Assembly (NCBI RefSeq): GCF_900130035.1
Contig: NZ_FQXQ01000007.1
Coordinates: 1-64,000 of the forward strand
DNA from: Wenyingzhuangia marina
Lineage (GTDB): Bacteria; Bacteroidota; Bacteroidia; Flavobacteriales; Flavobacteriaceae
DNA: 64,000 nucleotides
Direction of reading: 5' to 3'
Below, piece by piece: positions 8,345 to 17,257 of the stretch (position 1 is its first letter; the number at the start of each line of letters is the position of its first letter). The translations under genes and the position numbers were made by a program. A model generated the notes under the pieces. That model made no database searches and was not told the origin of the DNA. It was given only the letters and a program-made list of their open reading frames with translations.

Positions 8345-9856
8345 ATGATAATAGATATCTCTCAGAAAGAAATTTGGTTCATCACAGGAAGCCAACATTT
8401 ATATGGTGAAGAAACTTTAAGACAAGTTGCTGAAAACTCACAAGAAATTGTAAAAGGATTAAATGCATCATCTCACATTCCCGTGAAGATTGTTTTTAAA
8501 CCAACAGTGAAGACGCCAGATGAAATTACAAATATTTGTATCGAAGCAAATGAATCTAAAAACTGTATTGGTTTAATTACTTGGATGCATACTTTCTCTC
8601 CAGCAAAAATGTGGATTAGAGGCTTAAGTATTATTAACAAACCAATTTGTCACTTACACACTCAGTTTAATGCTGAAATTCCTTGGAGTACTATTGATAT
8701 GGACTTTATGAACTTAAACCAATCTGCTCACGGAGATAGAGAATTTGGGTTTATCATGTCTAGAATGCGTAAAAAACGCAAGGTCGTTGTTGGTCATTGG
8801 CAAGCAGAACCAGTTCAGAAAAAATTAGGAATTTGGTCTAGAGTGGTTTTAGGTTGGGATGAATTACAAAACTTAAAAGTAGCTAGAATTGGTGATAACA
8901 TGCGTGAAGTAGCCGTTACAGAAGGAGATAAAGTTGAAGCACAAATTCGTTTCGGTTTTTCTGTAAATGGTTTTGATTCATCTGATGTTGTAAAACATAT
9001 CGAGAAAATTACAGATAAAGAATTAAATGATTTATTGGCGGTTTATGAAGAATCTTATGAGTTAACACCATCATTATTAGAAGGAGGAGCTCAAAGACAA
9101 TCATTGGTAGATGCTGCTAAAATTGAATTAGGATTAAGAGCTTTCTTAGATGAAGGAGGTTTTAAAGCCTTTACAGATACTTTTGAAAACTTAGGAGAAT
9201 TAAAGCAACTTCCGGGAATTGCAACACAAAGATTAATGGCAGATGGTTATGGATTTGGTGGAGAAGGAGACTGGAAAACAGCTGCAATGGTTAGAGCTTT
9301 AAAAGTAATGAACTATGGTTTAGAAGAAGGAACTTCTTTTATGGAAGATTATACTTATCACTTTACACCACAGAAATCTTACGTTTTAGGTTCTCATATG
9401 TTAGAAATTTGTCCTACTATTGCTAGTGGAAAACCAAAATGTGAAGTTCATCCTTTAGGAATTGGAGGAAAAGAAGACCCTGCAAGATTGGTATTTGATT
9501 CACCTGCTGGAGAGGCAATCAACGTATCATTAGTAGATATGGGGAACAGATTTAGATTGATTGTAAATGAAGTAACTGCTGTAGAACCTATGGCAGATTT
9601 ACCAAATTTGCCAGTAGCAAGAGTATTGTGGGATTGTAAACCAGATTTAGAAGTAGCAGCAACAGCTTGGATTTTAGCTGGAGGAGCACATCATACAGTA
9701 TATAGTCAAGCAATTACAACAGAATACATGGAAGATTTAGCGGATATTGCAGGAATTGAATTACTTGTAATTGATGATAAAACAACTGTAAGAGAGTTTA
9801 AAGATAAGATCAATGCTAACGAAGCATATTACAATACGTTTCAGCACGGTCTATAA
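8345..9856 (+). CDS. araA: L-arabinose isomerase
   Basis: 503 residues, the normal length for AraA. The metal and catalytic residues known from E. coli AraA are all recognisable: Glu in [12 protein letters not shown], Glu in [10 protein letters not shown], His in GSHMLEICP and His in GGAHHTVYS. It isomerises L-arabinose to L-ribulose in the cytoplasm, the first intracellular step. It follows araD by 19 bp in the same operon. Confidence 0.96.
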   Translation: MIIDISQKEIWFITGSQHLYGEETLRQVAENSQEIVKGLNASSHIPVKIVFKPTVKTPDEITNICIEANESKNCIGLITWMHTFSPAKMWIRGLSIINKPICHLHTQFNAEIPWSTIDMDFMNLNQSAHGDREFGFIMSRMRKKRKVVVGHWQAEPVQKKLGIWSRVVLGWDELQNLKVARIGDNMREVAVTEGDKVEAQIRFGFSVNGFDSSDVVKHIEKITDKELNDLLAVYEESYELTPSLLEGGAQRQSLVDAAKIELGLRAFLDEGGFKAFTDTFENLGELKQLPGIATQRLMADGYGFGGEGDWKTAAMVRALKVMNYGLEEGTSFMEDYTYHFTPQKSYVLGSHMLEICPTIASGKPKCEVHPLGIGGKEDPARLVFDSPAGEAINVSLVDMGNRFRLIVNEVTAVEPMADLPNLPVARVLWDCKPDLEVAATAWILAGGAHHTVYSQAITTEYMEDLADIAGIELLVIDDKTTVREFKDKINANEAYYNTFQHGL

Positions 9857-9890
9857 AATTAATTATTAACACTAATATCAAAATTGTATC

Positions 9891-11072
9891 ATGAAATTAT
9901 TTAAAAAAAGTTTGTATATAGCAGCAGCAATGGTTGTTTCTTTTGTGAGTATCCAATGTAAAGATGGAAAGAAAAAAGAGGCTTCTACAGAAGTTGCTAA
10001 ATCGGTAGCAAAGGTAACTATTACTAAGGAGTCTTTTGGAACTACAGAGGATAATATACCGGTTGATAACTACACATTAAAGAATAGTAATGGTATGGAG
10101 GTTAGTGTAATTACTTATGGAGGAATTATACAATCATTAAAAGTTCCAAATAAGGATCAGGTTATAGAGGATGTTGTATTAGGGTTTAATTCTTTAGCAC
10201 AATATGAAAAGCCAAATCCTTATTTTGGAGCTCTTATTGGTAGATTTGGAAATAGAATTGCAAAAGGAAAATTTTCTTTAGATGGAAAAGAATACACTTT
10301 GGCAACTAATGATGGAGAGAACCATTTACATGGTGGACCAGAAGGATTTCATAGAAAAGTTTGGTCGGCTACAGAAAATCAAACAGAGCATTCGGCTTCT
10401 TTAGTTCTTACTTATTTAAGTAAAGACATGGAAGAAGGATATCCTGGAAATTTACAAGTTGAAGTTACTTATATGTTAACTGATAAAAATGATTTAGCAG
10501 TAACTTATAGCGCTACTACTGATAAAAAAACAGTGTTAAATTTAACGCAACACTCGTACTTTAATTTATCAGGAGATTTTTCTAAAACTATTTTGGATCA
10601 TGATGTAACAATTGATGCAGATAAATATTTACCTGTTGATGCTACTTTAATTCCAACAGGAGAATTAAGAGATGTTACTGGTACTCCTTTTGATTTTAGA
10701 GAAGCTAAACAAGTTGGTAAAGAAATTAATAGTGATAATGAGCAATTGAAAAGAGGTTTAGGTTATGATCACTGTTGGGTTTTAAATGGTAAAGAAGGTG
10801 AAATTGCTTTTGCTGCATCTGCTTATGATAAAGCTAGTGGAAGAATGTTAGAGGTATATACTAACGAGCCAGCAATTCAGTTTTATACAGGAAACTTTTT
10901 AGATGGAACCTTGCCAAGTAAACAAGGAGGTAACTATGAGCATAGAACTGGTTTTTGTTTAGAAACGCAACATTATCCAGATTCACCAAATCAAAAAGAT
11001 TTTCCTTCAGTTGTGTTAGAACCTGGGCAAAATTACAAATCTAGTACAGTTTTTAAATTTAGTGTAAAATAA
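9891..11072 (+). CDS. galM: Aldose 1-epimerase (mutarotase), lipoprotein
   Basis: 393 residues with a lipobox (VSIQC, Cys23) and a charged linker, so it acts in the periplasm. The GalM fold signatures are present: GRFGNRIAKGKF, NHLHGGPEGFHRKVW with a catalytic His, LTQHSYFNLSG with the second His, and the general base Glu in CLETQHYPDSPNQ. It interconverts sugar anomers, probably of arabinose before uptake. Placement between araA and the symporter gene supports this. Confidence 0.9.
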   Translation: MKLFKKSLYIAAAMVVSFVSIQCKDGKKKEASTEVAKSVAKVTITKESFGTTEDNIPVDNYTLKNSNGMEVSVITYGGIIQSLKVPNKDQVIEDVVLGFNSLAQYEKPNPYFGALIGRFGNRIAKGKFSLDGKEYTLATNDGENHLHGGPEGFHRKVWSATENQTEHSASLVLTYLSKDMEEGYPGNLQVEVTYMLTDKNDLAVTYSATTDKKTVLNLTQHSYFNLSGDFSKTILDHDVTIDADKYLPVDATLIPTGELRDVTGTPFDFREAKQVGKEINSDNEQLKRGLGYDHCWVLNGKEGEIAFAASAYDKASGRMLEVYTNEPAIQFYTGNFLDGTLPSKQGGNYEHRTGFCLETQHYPDSPNQKDFPSVVLEPGQNYKSSTVFKFSVK

Positions 11073-11146
11073 TTGCAAGAAGTTTGTAAATTGTGCACCC
11101 AACACAATCAATAATTAATAAAAAAAATAAAATACATTAAAAAATT

Positions 11147-12736
11147 ATGGGAATTATCTCTTTTGTTGCTTTTACTTTATTAGTAGCAGTTATATCATAT
11201 TTGGCTACTAGAAAAACTGATGAAACTTCGTCGGACGGATATTTTTTAGGAGGAAGAAGTTTAACAGGACCTGTAATAGCAGGATCTTTATTGTTAACCA
11301 ATTTATCAACAGAGCAAATTGTTGGATTAAATGGAGTATCATTTGCTGATGGTTTACCAGTAATCGCTTATGAAGTAGTTGCTGCCATAGCAATGGTTTT
11401 TACAGCGTTTGTTTTGTTACCACGTTATTTAAAAGGGGGAATTGCAACCATTCCTCAGTTTTTAGAGAAACGTTATGGTAAAGCAACAAAGACAATAGTT
11501 TCGATGTTATTTTTACTAGGGTATGCAATATCTATGTTGCCAACAGTATTGTATTCAGGAGCGCTTGCTATTAATACAATGTTTGATATTCCTGAAGCTT
11601 TAAATATGACCGCTGAAGGAACCTTATGGGTAACTGTATTGGCTATTGGAATTATAGGAAGTATCTATGCTATTTTTGGAGGATTAAAAGCAGTTGCTGT
11701 TTCAGACTCTATCAATGCAGTAGGTTTAATTATTGGAGGTTCTTTAATTCCAATTTTTGGTTTAATGTATATTGGTGATGGAAATGTATTAGATGGTTTA
11801 GATATTTTAACCACAGAGTTACCAGAAAAATTTGTAATTATAGGAGATGCAACTTCTGCAGTACCGTTTTGGACTTTGTTTACAGGTATGATAATTGTAA
11901 ACTTTTATTACTGGGGTACTAACCAAGCAATTATTCAGAGAGCATTAGGAGCGAAAAACTTAAAAGAAGGACAAAAAGGATTAATCATTGCTGCTTTTCT
12001 TAAAATTTTAGGGCCAATTATTGTTGCTTTACCAGGAATTATTGCTTTCTATATTTTTAATGGAGATTTGGCTAATGCCGATGAAGCTTATCCTATGTTG
12101 GTAAGAAAAGTATTGCCAACTGCATTTATTGGTTTCTTTGCAGCAGTATTGTTTGGGGCTATTTTAAGTTCTTTTAACAGTGCTTTAAATAGTTCGGTTA
12201 CTTTATTTGGATTAGATTTTTACAAAGAATACATTAATAAAGAGGCTAATGAAAGACAAGTAGTAAAAGCGGGTAAAACATTTGGATTTGTTTTGGCTTT
12301 ATTTTCAATGGGAATTGCTCCGTTGTTATATGGAGTCGAAGGAGGAATTTTTACCTACTTACAAGAATTAAATGGATCTTATAGTGTACCTATTTTAGCG
12401 ATTATTATTGTTGGATATTTTTCTAAAAGAGTATCAGGAAAGGCTGCGAATATTGCTATTATATTTAGTGTAGTAACTTACTTAGTATCATTGTATGTAA
12501 TCAAACCTATCTTTGTAGAAAAGGGAATTTTCTTCCCACATTTCTTGCACTTAATGGGAATCATTTTTGCTTTAGCTGTATTGATTTTATACGGAGCTAG
12601 TAGAATAAAACCAAGAGAGTCTGACTTTGAACTAGAGTATACTAAACAAGTTGATATTACACCTTGGAAATATCTAAAAGTAGCAGGGTCATGTGTGATA
12701 CTGATAGTTGTTAGTTTGTATATCTACCTATCTTAA
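11147..12736 (+). CDS. Sodium/solute symporter, SSS family (probable arabinose importer)
   Basis: 529 residues and about 14 membrane helices. SSS features include GGRSLTGPVIAGSLLLTNLS in the first helices, NFYYWGTNQAIIQRALGAKN around the middle, and GAILSSFNSALNSSVTLFGLD late in the core. SglT/AraT-type members import monosaccharides with Na+. Last gene of the ara operon, followed by a strong terminator. L-arabinose as substrate is inferred from context. An inverted repeat ATTGTG-N7-CACAAT lies upstream at 11090-11108. Confidence 0.88.
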   Translation: MGIISFVAFTLLVAVISYLATRKTDETSSDGYFLGGRSLTGPVIAGSLLLTNLSTEQIVGLNGVSFADGLPVIAYEVVAAIAMVFTAFVLLPRYLKGGIATIPQFLEKRYGKATKTIVSMLFLLGYAISMLPTVLYSGALAINTMFDIPEALNMTAEGTLWVTVLAIGIIGSIYAIFGGLKAVAVSDSINAVGLIIGGSLIPIFGLMYIGDGNVLDGLDILTTELPEKFVIIGDATSAVPFWTLFTGMIIVNFYYWGTNQAIIQRALGAKNLKEGQKGLIIAAFLKILGPIIVALPGIIAFYIFNGDLANADEAYPMLVRKVLPTAFIGFFAAVLFGAILSSFNSALNSSVTLFGLDFYKEYINKEANERQVVKAGKTFGFVLALFSMGIAPLLYGVEGGIFTYLQELNGSYSVPILAIIIVGYFSKRVSGKAANIAIIFSVVTYLVSLYVIKPIFVEKGIFFPHFLHLMGIIFALAVLILYGASRIKPRESDFELEYTKQVDITPWKYLKVAGSCVILIVVSLYIYLS

Positions 12737-12761
12737 AATAGTTAAATACAAGCATAAAATA

Positions 12762-12795
12762 AAAAAAGCAGATTATTTAAATAATCTGCTTTTTT
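12762..12795 (+). terminator. Rho-independent terminator of the ara operon
   Basis: Perfect palindrome with GCAGATTATTT arms meeting at 12778/12779, flanked by A7 and T6. It is symmetrical and could work in both directions. Confidence 0.85.
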
Positions 12796-12850
12796 GTTAA
12801 TTATTGATTTTCTGTAGTTTATAAATTTTAGCTAAAAAAAGTTAAATTAA

Positions 12851-12883
12851 TTTGATAATATATTAATAGAAGTTATATATTTG
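12851..12883 (+). promoter_or_regulatory. Promoter of tRNA-Arg
   Basis: TTTG at 12851-12854, 21 bp spacer, TATATTTG at 12876-12883: a near-ideal Bacteroidota promoter about 70 bp before the tRNA. Confidence 0.65.
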
Positions 12884-12952
12884 CATCCCGTAAGGAAAAC
12901 AAGTAATTGTGATTCTTTAATAAGTTCAGAAATTTTTTTTAAAAAAATACTA

Positions 12953-13026
<74 letters not shown>

Positions 13027-13029
13027 CAT

Positions 13030-13061
13030 AAACCCTTACTATTAATTAGTAAGGGTTTTTT
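13030..13061 (+). terminator. Terminator after tRNA-Arg
   Basis: 11-bp stem (AAACCCTTACT and its complement) with a 7-base loop, ending in a T-run. The remaining bases to 13189 hold nothing recognisable. Confidence 0.8.
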
Positions 13062-13189
13062 GTTTGTGTAGATATAGGATTTTAATTCGTAGAAAAATTA
13101 AAGATAAACTAGCTTTTGCTTAATATAGAATTAGAGGTTTTAAATGTCTAATGCAGTAAAAATATCTAGTTTGTTAATTATACAGTAGT

Positions 13190-14215
13190 TTAAATCTTCT
13201 TAGATGAATCTCTAATAATAAGCTCTGCTTTTAAAATAGTTTTGGTTAAAACAGGTTTCCAGTTTTTGTCATTTACTCTTTTTAAGAATTGTTTTGCGAC
13301 TAACTTTCCTATTTTTTTATTGTGTTGAGAAATAGTTGTAATGGTCGGTTTAATTAATGAAGTAAATGGTTCGTTGCTAAAACCAACTAAAGCAATTTCT
13401 TCGGGTACTTTAATATTGTTTTCTTGTAATATTTGTAAAGCTCCTAAGGCTGCATAATCTCCAGCTGCATAAATAGCATCGGGTCTATTAGGTAGCCTTA
13501 GGAGTTCTTTGGTTTTTTTTCTTCCATCTTCAAGAGTTAAATTACTTTCTTTGATTAAATCGGTGTCTAAAGGTAAATTGTGTTTTTCTAAAGCATCAAC
13601 ATATCCTCTAATTCTGTTCTTATATATTCTGGCTTGACTCAAACCTGCCAAATGAGCAATTCTTTTACATCCTTGTTCTACCAAATGTTCCACAACCAAA
13701 TGGCTACTTTCATAATCATCAATCCCAATGTAGTCTACACCAATGTCGTTTTCACCTCTATCATATAAAATCAAAGGAATCCCTTTTGATTTAATTTTTT
13801 CGTAATGACTAAAATCAACGGTTTCGTTAGCTAAAGAGGCAATAATTCCATCTACTTGTGTTTGAAGTAAAGTCTGAATATTTCTACATTCTTTTTTGTA
13901 AGATTCGTTTGATTGAGTAATAATTACATTATACCCTTCTTTGTTCAGTTCGTTTTCTATGCTTTCAACTACAGTAGAAAAGAAATAACTATTTGTTTTA
14001 GGTACAATTACACCAACTAAATTGCTTTTACCGCTTCGTAATGCAGAGGCTAATTGATTTGGTTGATATTCTAATTCCAAAGCTACTTTTTTAACAGCTT
14101 CTTTGGTTTTGTCGCTAATTCGGGGATTATCGTTTAGAGCTCTAGATACAGCTGATGGGGTAATCTTCAAAACGTTAGCAATATCTTTTATAGTAGTTTT
14201 TCTTTTGCTTTTCAA
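13190..14215 (-). CDS. LacI-family transcriptional repressor
   Basis: 341 residues. The N-terminal helix-turn-helix (TTIKDIANVLKITPSAVSRAL) and hinge helix (QPNQLASALRSGKSNLVGVI) are classical LacI. They are followed by a periplasmic-binding-protein-like sugar domain (VGVIVPKTNSYFFSTVVESIE, YAAGDYAALGALQILQENN). It is divergent from the L-galactonate dehydrogenase gene, and two palindromes with the central CG usual for LacI sites lie between them (14230-14249 and 14357-14376). It most likely represses the downstream operon and itself; the inducer is unknown but probably a pathway intermediate such as L-galactonate or tagaturonate. Confidence 0.9.
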   Translation of the reverse strand: MKSKRKTTIKDIANVLKITPSAVSRALNDNPRISDKTKEAVKKVALELEYQPNQLASALRSGKSNLVGVIVPKTNSYFFSTVVESIENELNKEGYNVIITQSNESYKKECRNIQTLLQTQVDGIIASLANETVDFSHYEKIKSKGIPLILYDRGENDIGVDYIGIDDYESSHLVVEHLVEQGCKRIAHLAGLSQARIYKNRIRGYVDALEKHNLPLDTDLIKESNLTLEDGRKKTKELLRLPNRPDAIYAAGDYAALGALQILQENNIKVPEEIALVGFSNEPFTSLIKPTITTISQHNKKIGKLVAKQFLKRVNDKNWKPVLTKTILKAELIIRDSSKKI

Positions 14216-14229
14216 AATATTACTTATAT

Positions 14230-14249
14230 TTGGTCAATCGTTTGAACAA
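14230..14249. promoter_or_regulatory. LacI-type operator O1
   Basis: TTGGTCAA-TCGT-TTGAACAA: an 8-bp inverted repeat with one mismatch around TCGT, 15 bp upstream of the repressor start. A site for autoregulation. Confidence 0.8.
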
Positions 14250-14356
14250 ATGTAAATATAAATAGATTTTTATTCAATATTTACAAGTTTTATTTTTAAT
14301 TTTCTGAGTTATAAGTAATAACATTTTTTTTTGAAGATAATTTTTTTAATTAAATA

Positions 14357-14376
14357 TTGTTCAATCGTTTGAACAA
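14357..14376. promoter_or_regulatory. LacI-type operator O2
   Basis: TTGTTCAA-TCGT-TTGAACAA: perfect 8-bp arms around the same TCGT core, 24 bp before the dehydrogenase start. Its centre is 127 bp from that of O1, close to 12 helical turns, so looping between the two is possible. Confidence 0.85.
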
Positions 14377-14399
14377 AGTACGATAAATTTTAATATTGA

Positions 14400-15407
14400 A
14401 TGAAATATATAGTTTGTGAAGAGCCAGGTGTTTTTTTGTTGAAAGAAAAACAATTACCTGTTCGAAAGGAGAATGAAGCATTATTGAGAGTTAAAAAAGT
14501 AGGTATTTGTGGTACAGACTTACATGCATACTCTGGAAATCAAGCATTTTTTACGTATCCAAGAATTTTGGGACATGAATTGGCTTCTGAAATTGTAGAA
14601 ATTGGTGAGAATGATCAAGGATTAAAATCTGGGGATAAGGTTGTGATTATGCCATATGTAAGTTGTGGAAAATGTGTGGCTTGTCGTAATGGTAAAACCA
14701 ATTGTTGTACTAATATTTCTGTTTTAGGTGTTCATTCTGATGGGGGAATGCAAGAGTATATTACGGTACGTCAAGACTTATTATTACCAGCTAACCAATT
14801 AAGTTATGATCAAATGGCTATTGTAGAGCCTTTAGCTATTGGTGCACACGCCATTCGTAGAGCCAATGTAAAAAAAGGAGAAACAGTTGTTATAGTTGGT
14901 TGTGGACCTATTGGAATTGGTATGGTTAAGTTGGCCCAAATTGCAGGAGCAAAAGTGATTGTGTTAGATGTGAATGATGACCGATTAAAATATACCAAAG
15001 AAGAAATAGGAGCAGATTATGTGATTAATGTAAATAATCAACCTGTTGAAAAAATTGCTGAAATTACTGGTGGAGACATGGCAACTGCCGTTTTTGATGC
15101 TACAGGATTTAAAGGTGCTTTAGAGGTTGGAGTTGATTATATGTCTCACGGAGGAAGATATGTTTTAGTTGGATTATCTAAAGGAGATTTAAATTTTAAT
15201 CATCCAAAAATACACGCTAAAGAAACAACTATTATGTGTAGTAGAAATGCAACTACTGAAGATTTTGAACATGTTATAAATGTTTTAAATCAATTTCCGA
15301 CAGATTCTTTTATTACTCATAATGTTCCGTTTACAGAAATGATTTCACATTTTGATAGTTGGACAAAGCCAGCTACTGGAGTGATTAAAGCAACAGTAGA
15401 TTTTTAA
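14400..15407 (+). CDS. Zn-dependent dehydrogenase, L-galactonate 5-dehydrogenase-like
   Basis: 335 residues, medium-chain alcohol dehydrogenase. Catalytic zinc site: Cys37 (GICGTDLHAY) and His59-Glu60 (GHE). Structural zinc: the Cys cluster CGKCVACRNGKTNCC. NAD fold: VVIVGCGPIGIGMV. It resembles E. coli YjjN/LgoD throughout, including ISVLGVHSDGGMQEY and the late KETTIMCSRNATTEDF. LgoD oxidises L-galactonate to D-tagaturonate, and a homologous step is known from Bacteroides vulgatus L-galactose catabolism. The presence of tagaturonate reductase and altronate dehydratase in the same operon supports this role. L-gulonate or another aldonate cannot be excluded. Confidence 0.8.
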   Translation: MKYIVCEEPGVFLLKEKQLPVRKENEALLRVKKVGICGTDLHAYSGNQAFFTYPRILGHELASEIVEIGENDQGLKSGDKVVIMPYVSCGKCVACRNGKTNCCTNISVLGVHSDGGMQEYITVRQDLLLPANQLSYDQMAIVEPLAIGAHAIRRANVKKGETVVIVGCGPIGIGMVKLAQIAGAKVIVLDVNDDRLKYTKEEIGADYVINVNNQPVEKIAEITGGDMATAVFDATGFKGALEVGVDYMSHGGRYVLVGLSKGDLNFNHPKIHAKETTIMCSRNATTEDFEHVINVLNQFPTDSFITHNVPFTEMISHFDSWTKPATGVIKATVDF

Positions 15408-15451
15408 TAAGACAGAAATAATATTAAAGAAATAAGATTCAAATCATAAAC

Positions 15452-16486
15452 ATGAAAAAAAAGGATCACAAAGTCATCACTTTTGGTGAAATCTTAGGAA
15501 GACTATCTCCTCAAAATAATTTAAGATTTAGTCAGGCAACAAATCTTGAAGTTAATTATGGTGGTGGAGAATTTAATGTTGCAGCATCATTAGCAAATTA
15601 TGGAATTAGAACACAATTTATTACCGCTATACCAGACAATGCAATTGGAGATTGTGTAATTCAGAGTATTAGAAGTAGAAATGTAGGAGCCAAACACATT
15701 CTTAGACAAGGAAAGCGTTTAGGTTTATATTTTCTAGAAAATGGAGCTTCTGGTCGTAATAGTAGTGTTGTTTATGATAGAGAGAATTCTTCTATTTCTG
15801 AGGTTAAAATAGGGCAGTTTAATTGGGATGTTATTTTTAAAGATGCAACTATTTTTCACTGGAGTGGTATAACACCTGCTTTGTCTCAAACAGCTGCTGA
15901 CGTATGTTTAGAAGCAATTAAAGCAGCATCAGAAAGAGGTTTAACCATTTCTACAGATTTAAATTATAGAAGTAAGCTTTGGAAATATGGTAAACAACCT
16001 AAAGAGGTAATGCCAGAACTATTAAAGTATAGTAATATCCTTTTGGCTGATGTAGACACCGCAATGTTTATGTTAGGAAAAGAAAAAATCAATCCTGATT
16101 ATAGTAAAGATGATGATATCAAACTTCAGTTTGATAAAATTATGGAAATGCTACCTAATGTTAATACTATTGGAATGACTTTTAGAAATTCAGTAAACGC
16201 ATCACATCAAAAAATAGGAGGGTTGTTGTATAAAAATAAAGAACTTTATAGAGCACGTATTAAAGAAATTACTCCTGTGGTAGATAGAGTAGGAACTGGT
16301 GATGCTTTTATGGGAGGATTGCTTTATGGTTTAATTGGGTATAAAGATGATTTACAAAAAGCAGTAGCGTTTGCAACAGCTGCATGTGTAATTAAGCATA
16401 CTATTTTTGGAGATGTAAATAGAGCATCAAAACAAGAAGTAATTGATTTTATGGAAAGTGATGGGTCTGCTTTGGTAGATAGGTAA
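15452..16486 (+). CDS. kdgK: 2-dehydro-3-deoxygluconate kinase, PfkB family
   Basis: 344 residues, ribokinase/PfkB fold: N-terminal VITFGEILGRLSP and YGGGEFNVAASLANYG, C-terminal VDRVGTGDAFMGGLLYGL carrying the catalytic Asp and anion hole. It would phosphorylate KDG to KDPG. Its place between the dehydrogenase and the KDPG aldolase gene makes the substrate assignment firm even though PfkB specificity is hard to read from sequence. Confidence 0.87.
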   Translation: MKKKDHKVITFGEILGRLSPQNNLRFSQATNLEVNYGGGEFNVAASLANYGIRTQFITAIPDNAIGDCVIQSIRSRNVGAKHILRQGKRLGLYFLENGASGRNSSVVYDRENSSISEVKIGQFNWDVIFKDATIFHWSGITPALSQTAADVCLEAIKAASERGLTISTDLNYRSKLWKYGKQPKEVMPELLKYSNILLADVDTAMFMLGKEKINPDYSKDDDIKLQFDKIMEMLPNVNTIGMTFRNSVNASHQKIGGLLYKNKELYRARIKEITPVVDRVGTGDAFMGGLLYGLIGYKDDLQKAVAFATAACVIKHTIFGDVNRASKQEVIDFMESDGSALVDR

Positions 16487-16566
16487 AAAGAAGTTTTCTG
16501 ATATCAAAACAATAGAACAGTTAAGCAAATAAATAAAAAGTTAAACGAAATAAACGTTAAATAAAA

Positions 16567-17235
16567 ATGGCACAATATTCAAGAATAGAAGTAGCTCAAG
16601 TGATGAAAGAAACAGGAATGGTTCCTTTGTTTTATCACCCAGATGTAGAATTAGGTAAAAAAGTATTAAAAGCATGTTATGATGGTGGAGCTCGTTTGTT
16701 AGAGTTTACTGCTAGAGGGGATTTTGCTCATGAGGTTTTTGCAGCATTAACTAAATATGCTATTGCAGAATTACCAGGTATGATTATGGGAGTAGGATCT
16801 ATTACAGATGCTGCTGCTGCTTCATTATATATGTCTTTAGGTGCTAACTTTATAGTAACTCCTGTTTTTAGAGAAGATATTGCAATTGCTTGTAACAGAC
16901 GTAAAGTAGCATGGAATCCAGGATGTGGAACCTTAACGGAGATTGCTAGAGCCGAAGAATTAGGGTGTGAAATCGTGAAATTATTTCCTGGAAATTTATA
17001 CGGACCAAATTTTGTAAAAGGAATTGTAGGACCGCAACCTTGGACATCAATTATGCCAACAGGTGGGGTAACTACAGAAGAGTCTAATTTACAAGGATGG
17101 TTTGATGCTGGAGTAGTTTGTGTAGGAATGGGATCTCAATTAATTAGTAAAAAAGTATTGGCTGATAGAGATTTTGAAGGATTAAAAAAGACTGTAGCTA
17201 AAGCATTAGAGACAATCAAAAAAGTTAGAGGTTAA
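16567..17235 (+). CDS. eda: KDPG aldolase (2-keto-3-deoxy-6-phosphogluconate aldolase)
   Basis: 222 residues, class I aldolase. Catalytic Glu46 lies in LLEFTARGD and the Schiff-base Lys138 in EIVKLFPGNLYG; the phosphate loop is PTGGV. It splits KDPG into pyruvate and glyceraldehyde-3-phosphate. It ends 22 bp before the altronate dehydratase gene in the same operon. Confidence 0.9.
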   Translation: MAQYSRIEVAQVMKETGMVPLFYHPDVELGKKVLKACYDGGARLLEFTARGDFAHEVFAALTKYAIAELPGMIMGVGSITDAAAASLYMSLGANFIVTPVFREDIAIACNRRKVAWNPGCGTLTEIARAEELGCEIVKLFPGNLYGPNFVKGIVGPQPWTSIMPTGGVTTEESNLQGWFDAGVVCVGMGSQLISKKVLADRDFEGLKKTVAKALETIKKVRG

Positions 17236-17257
17236 AAAATAATTAATATTATATAAT

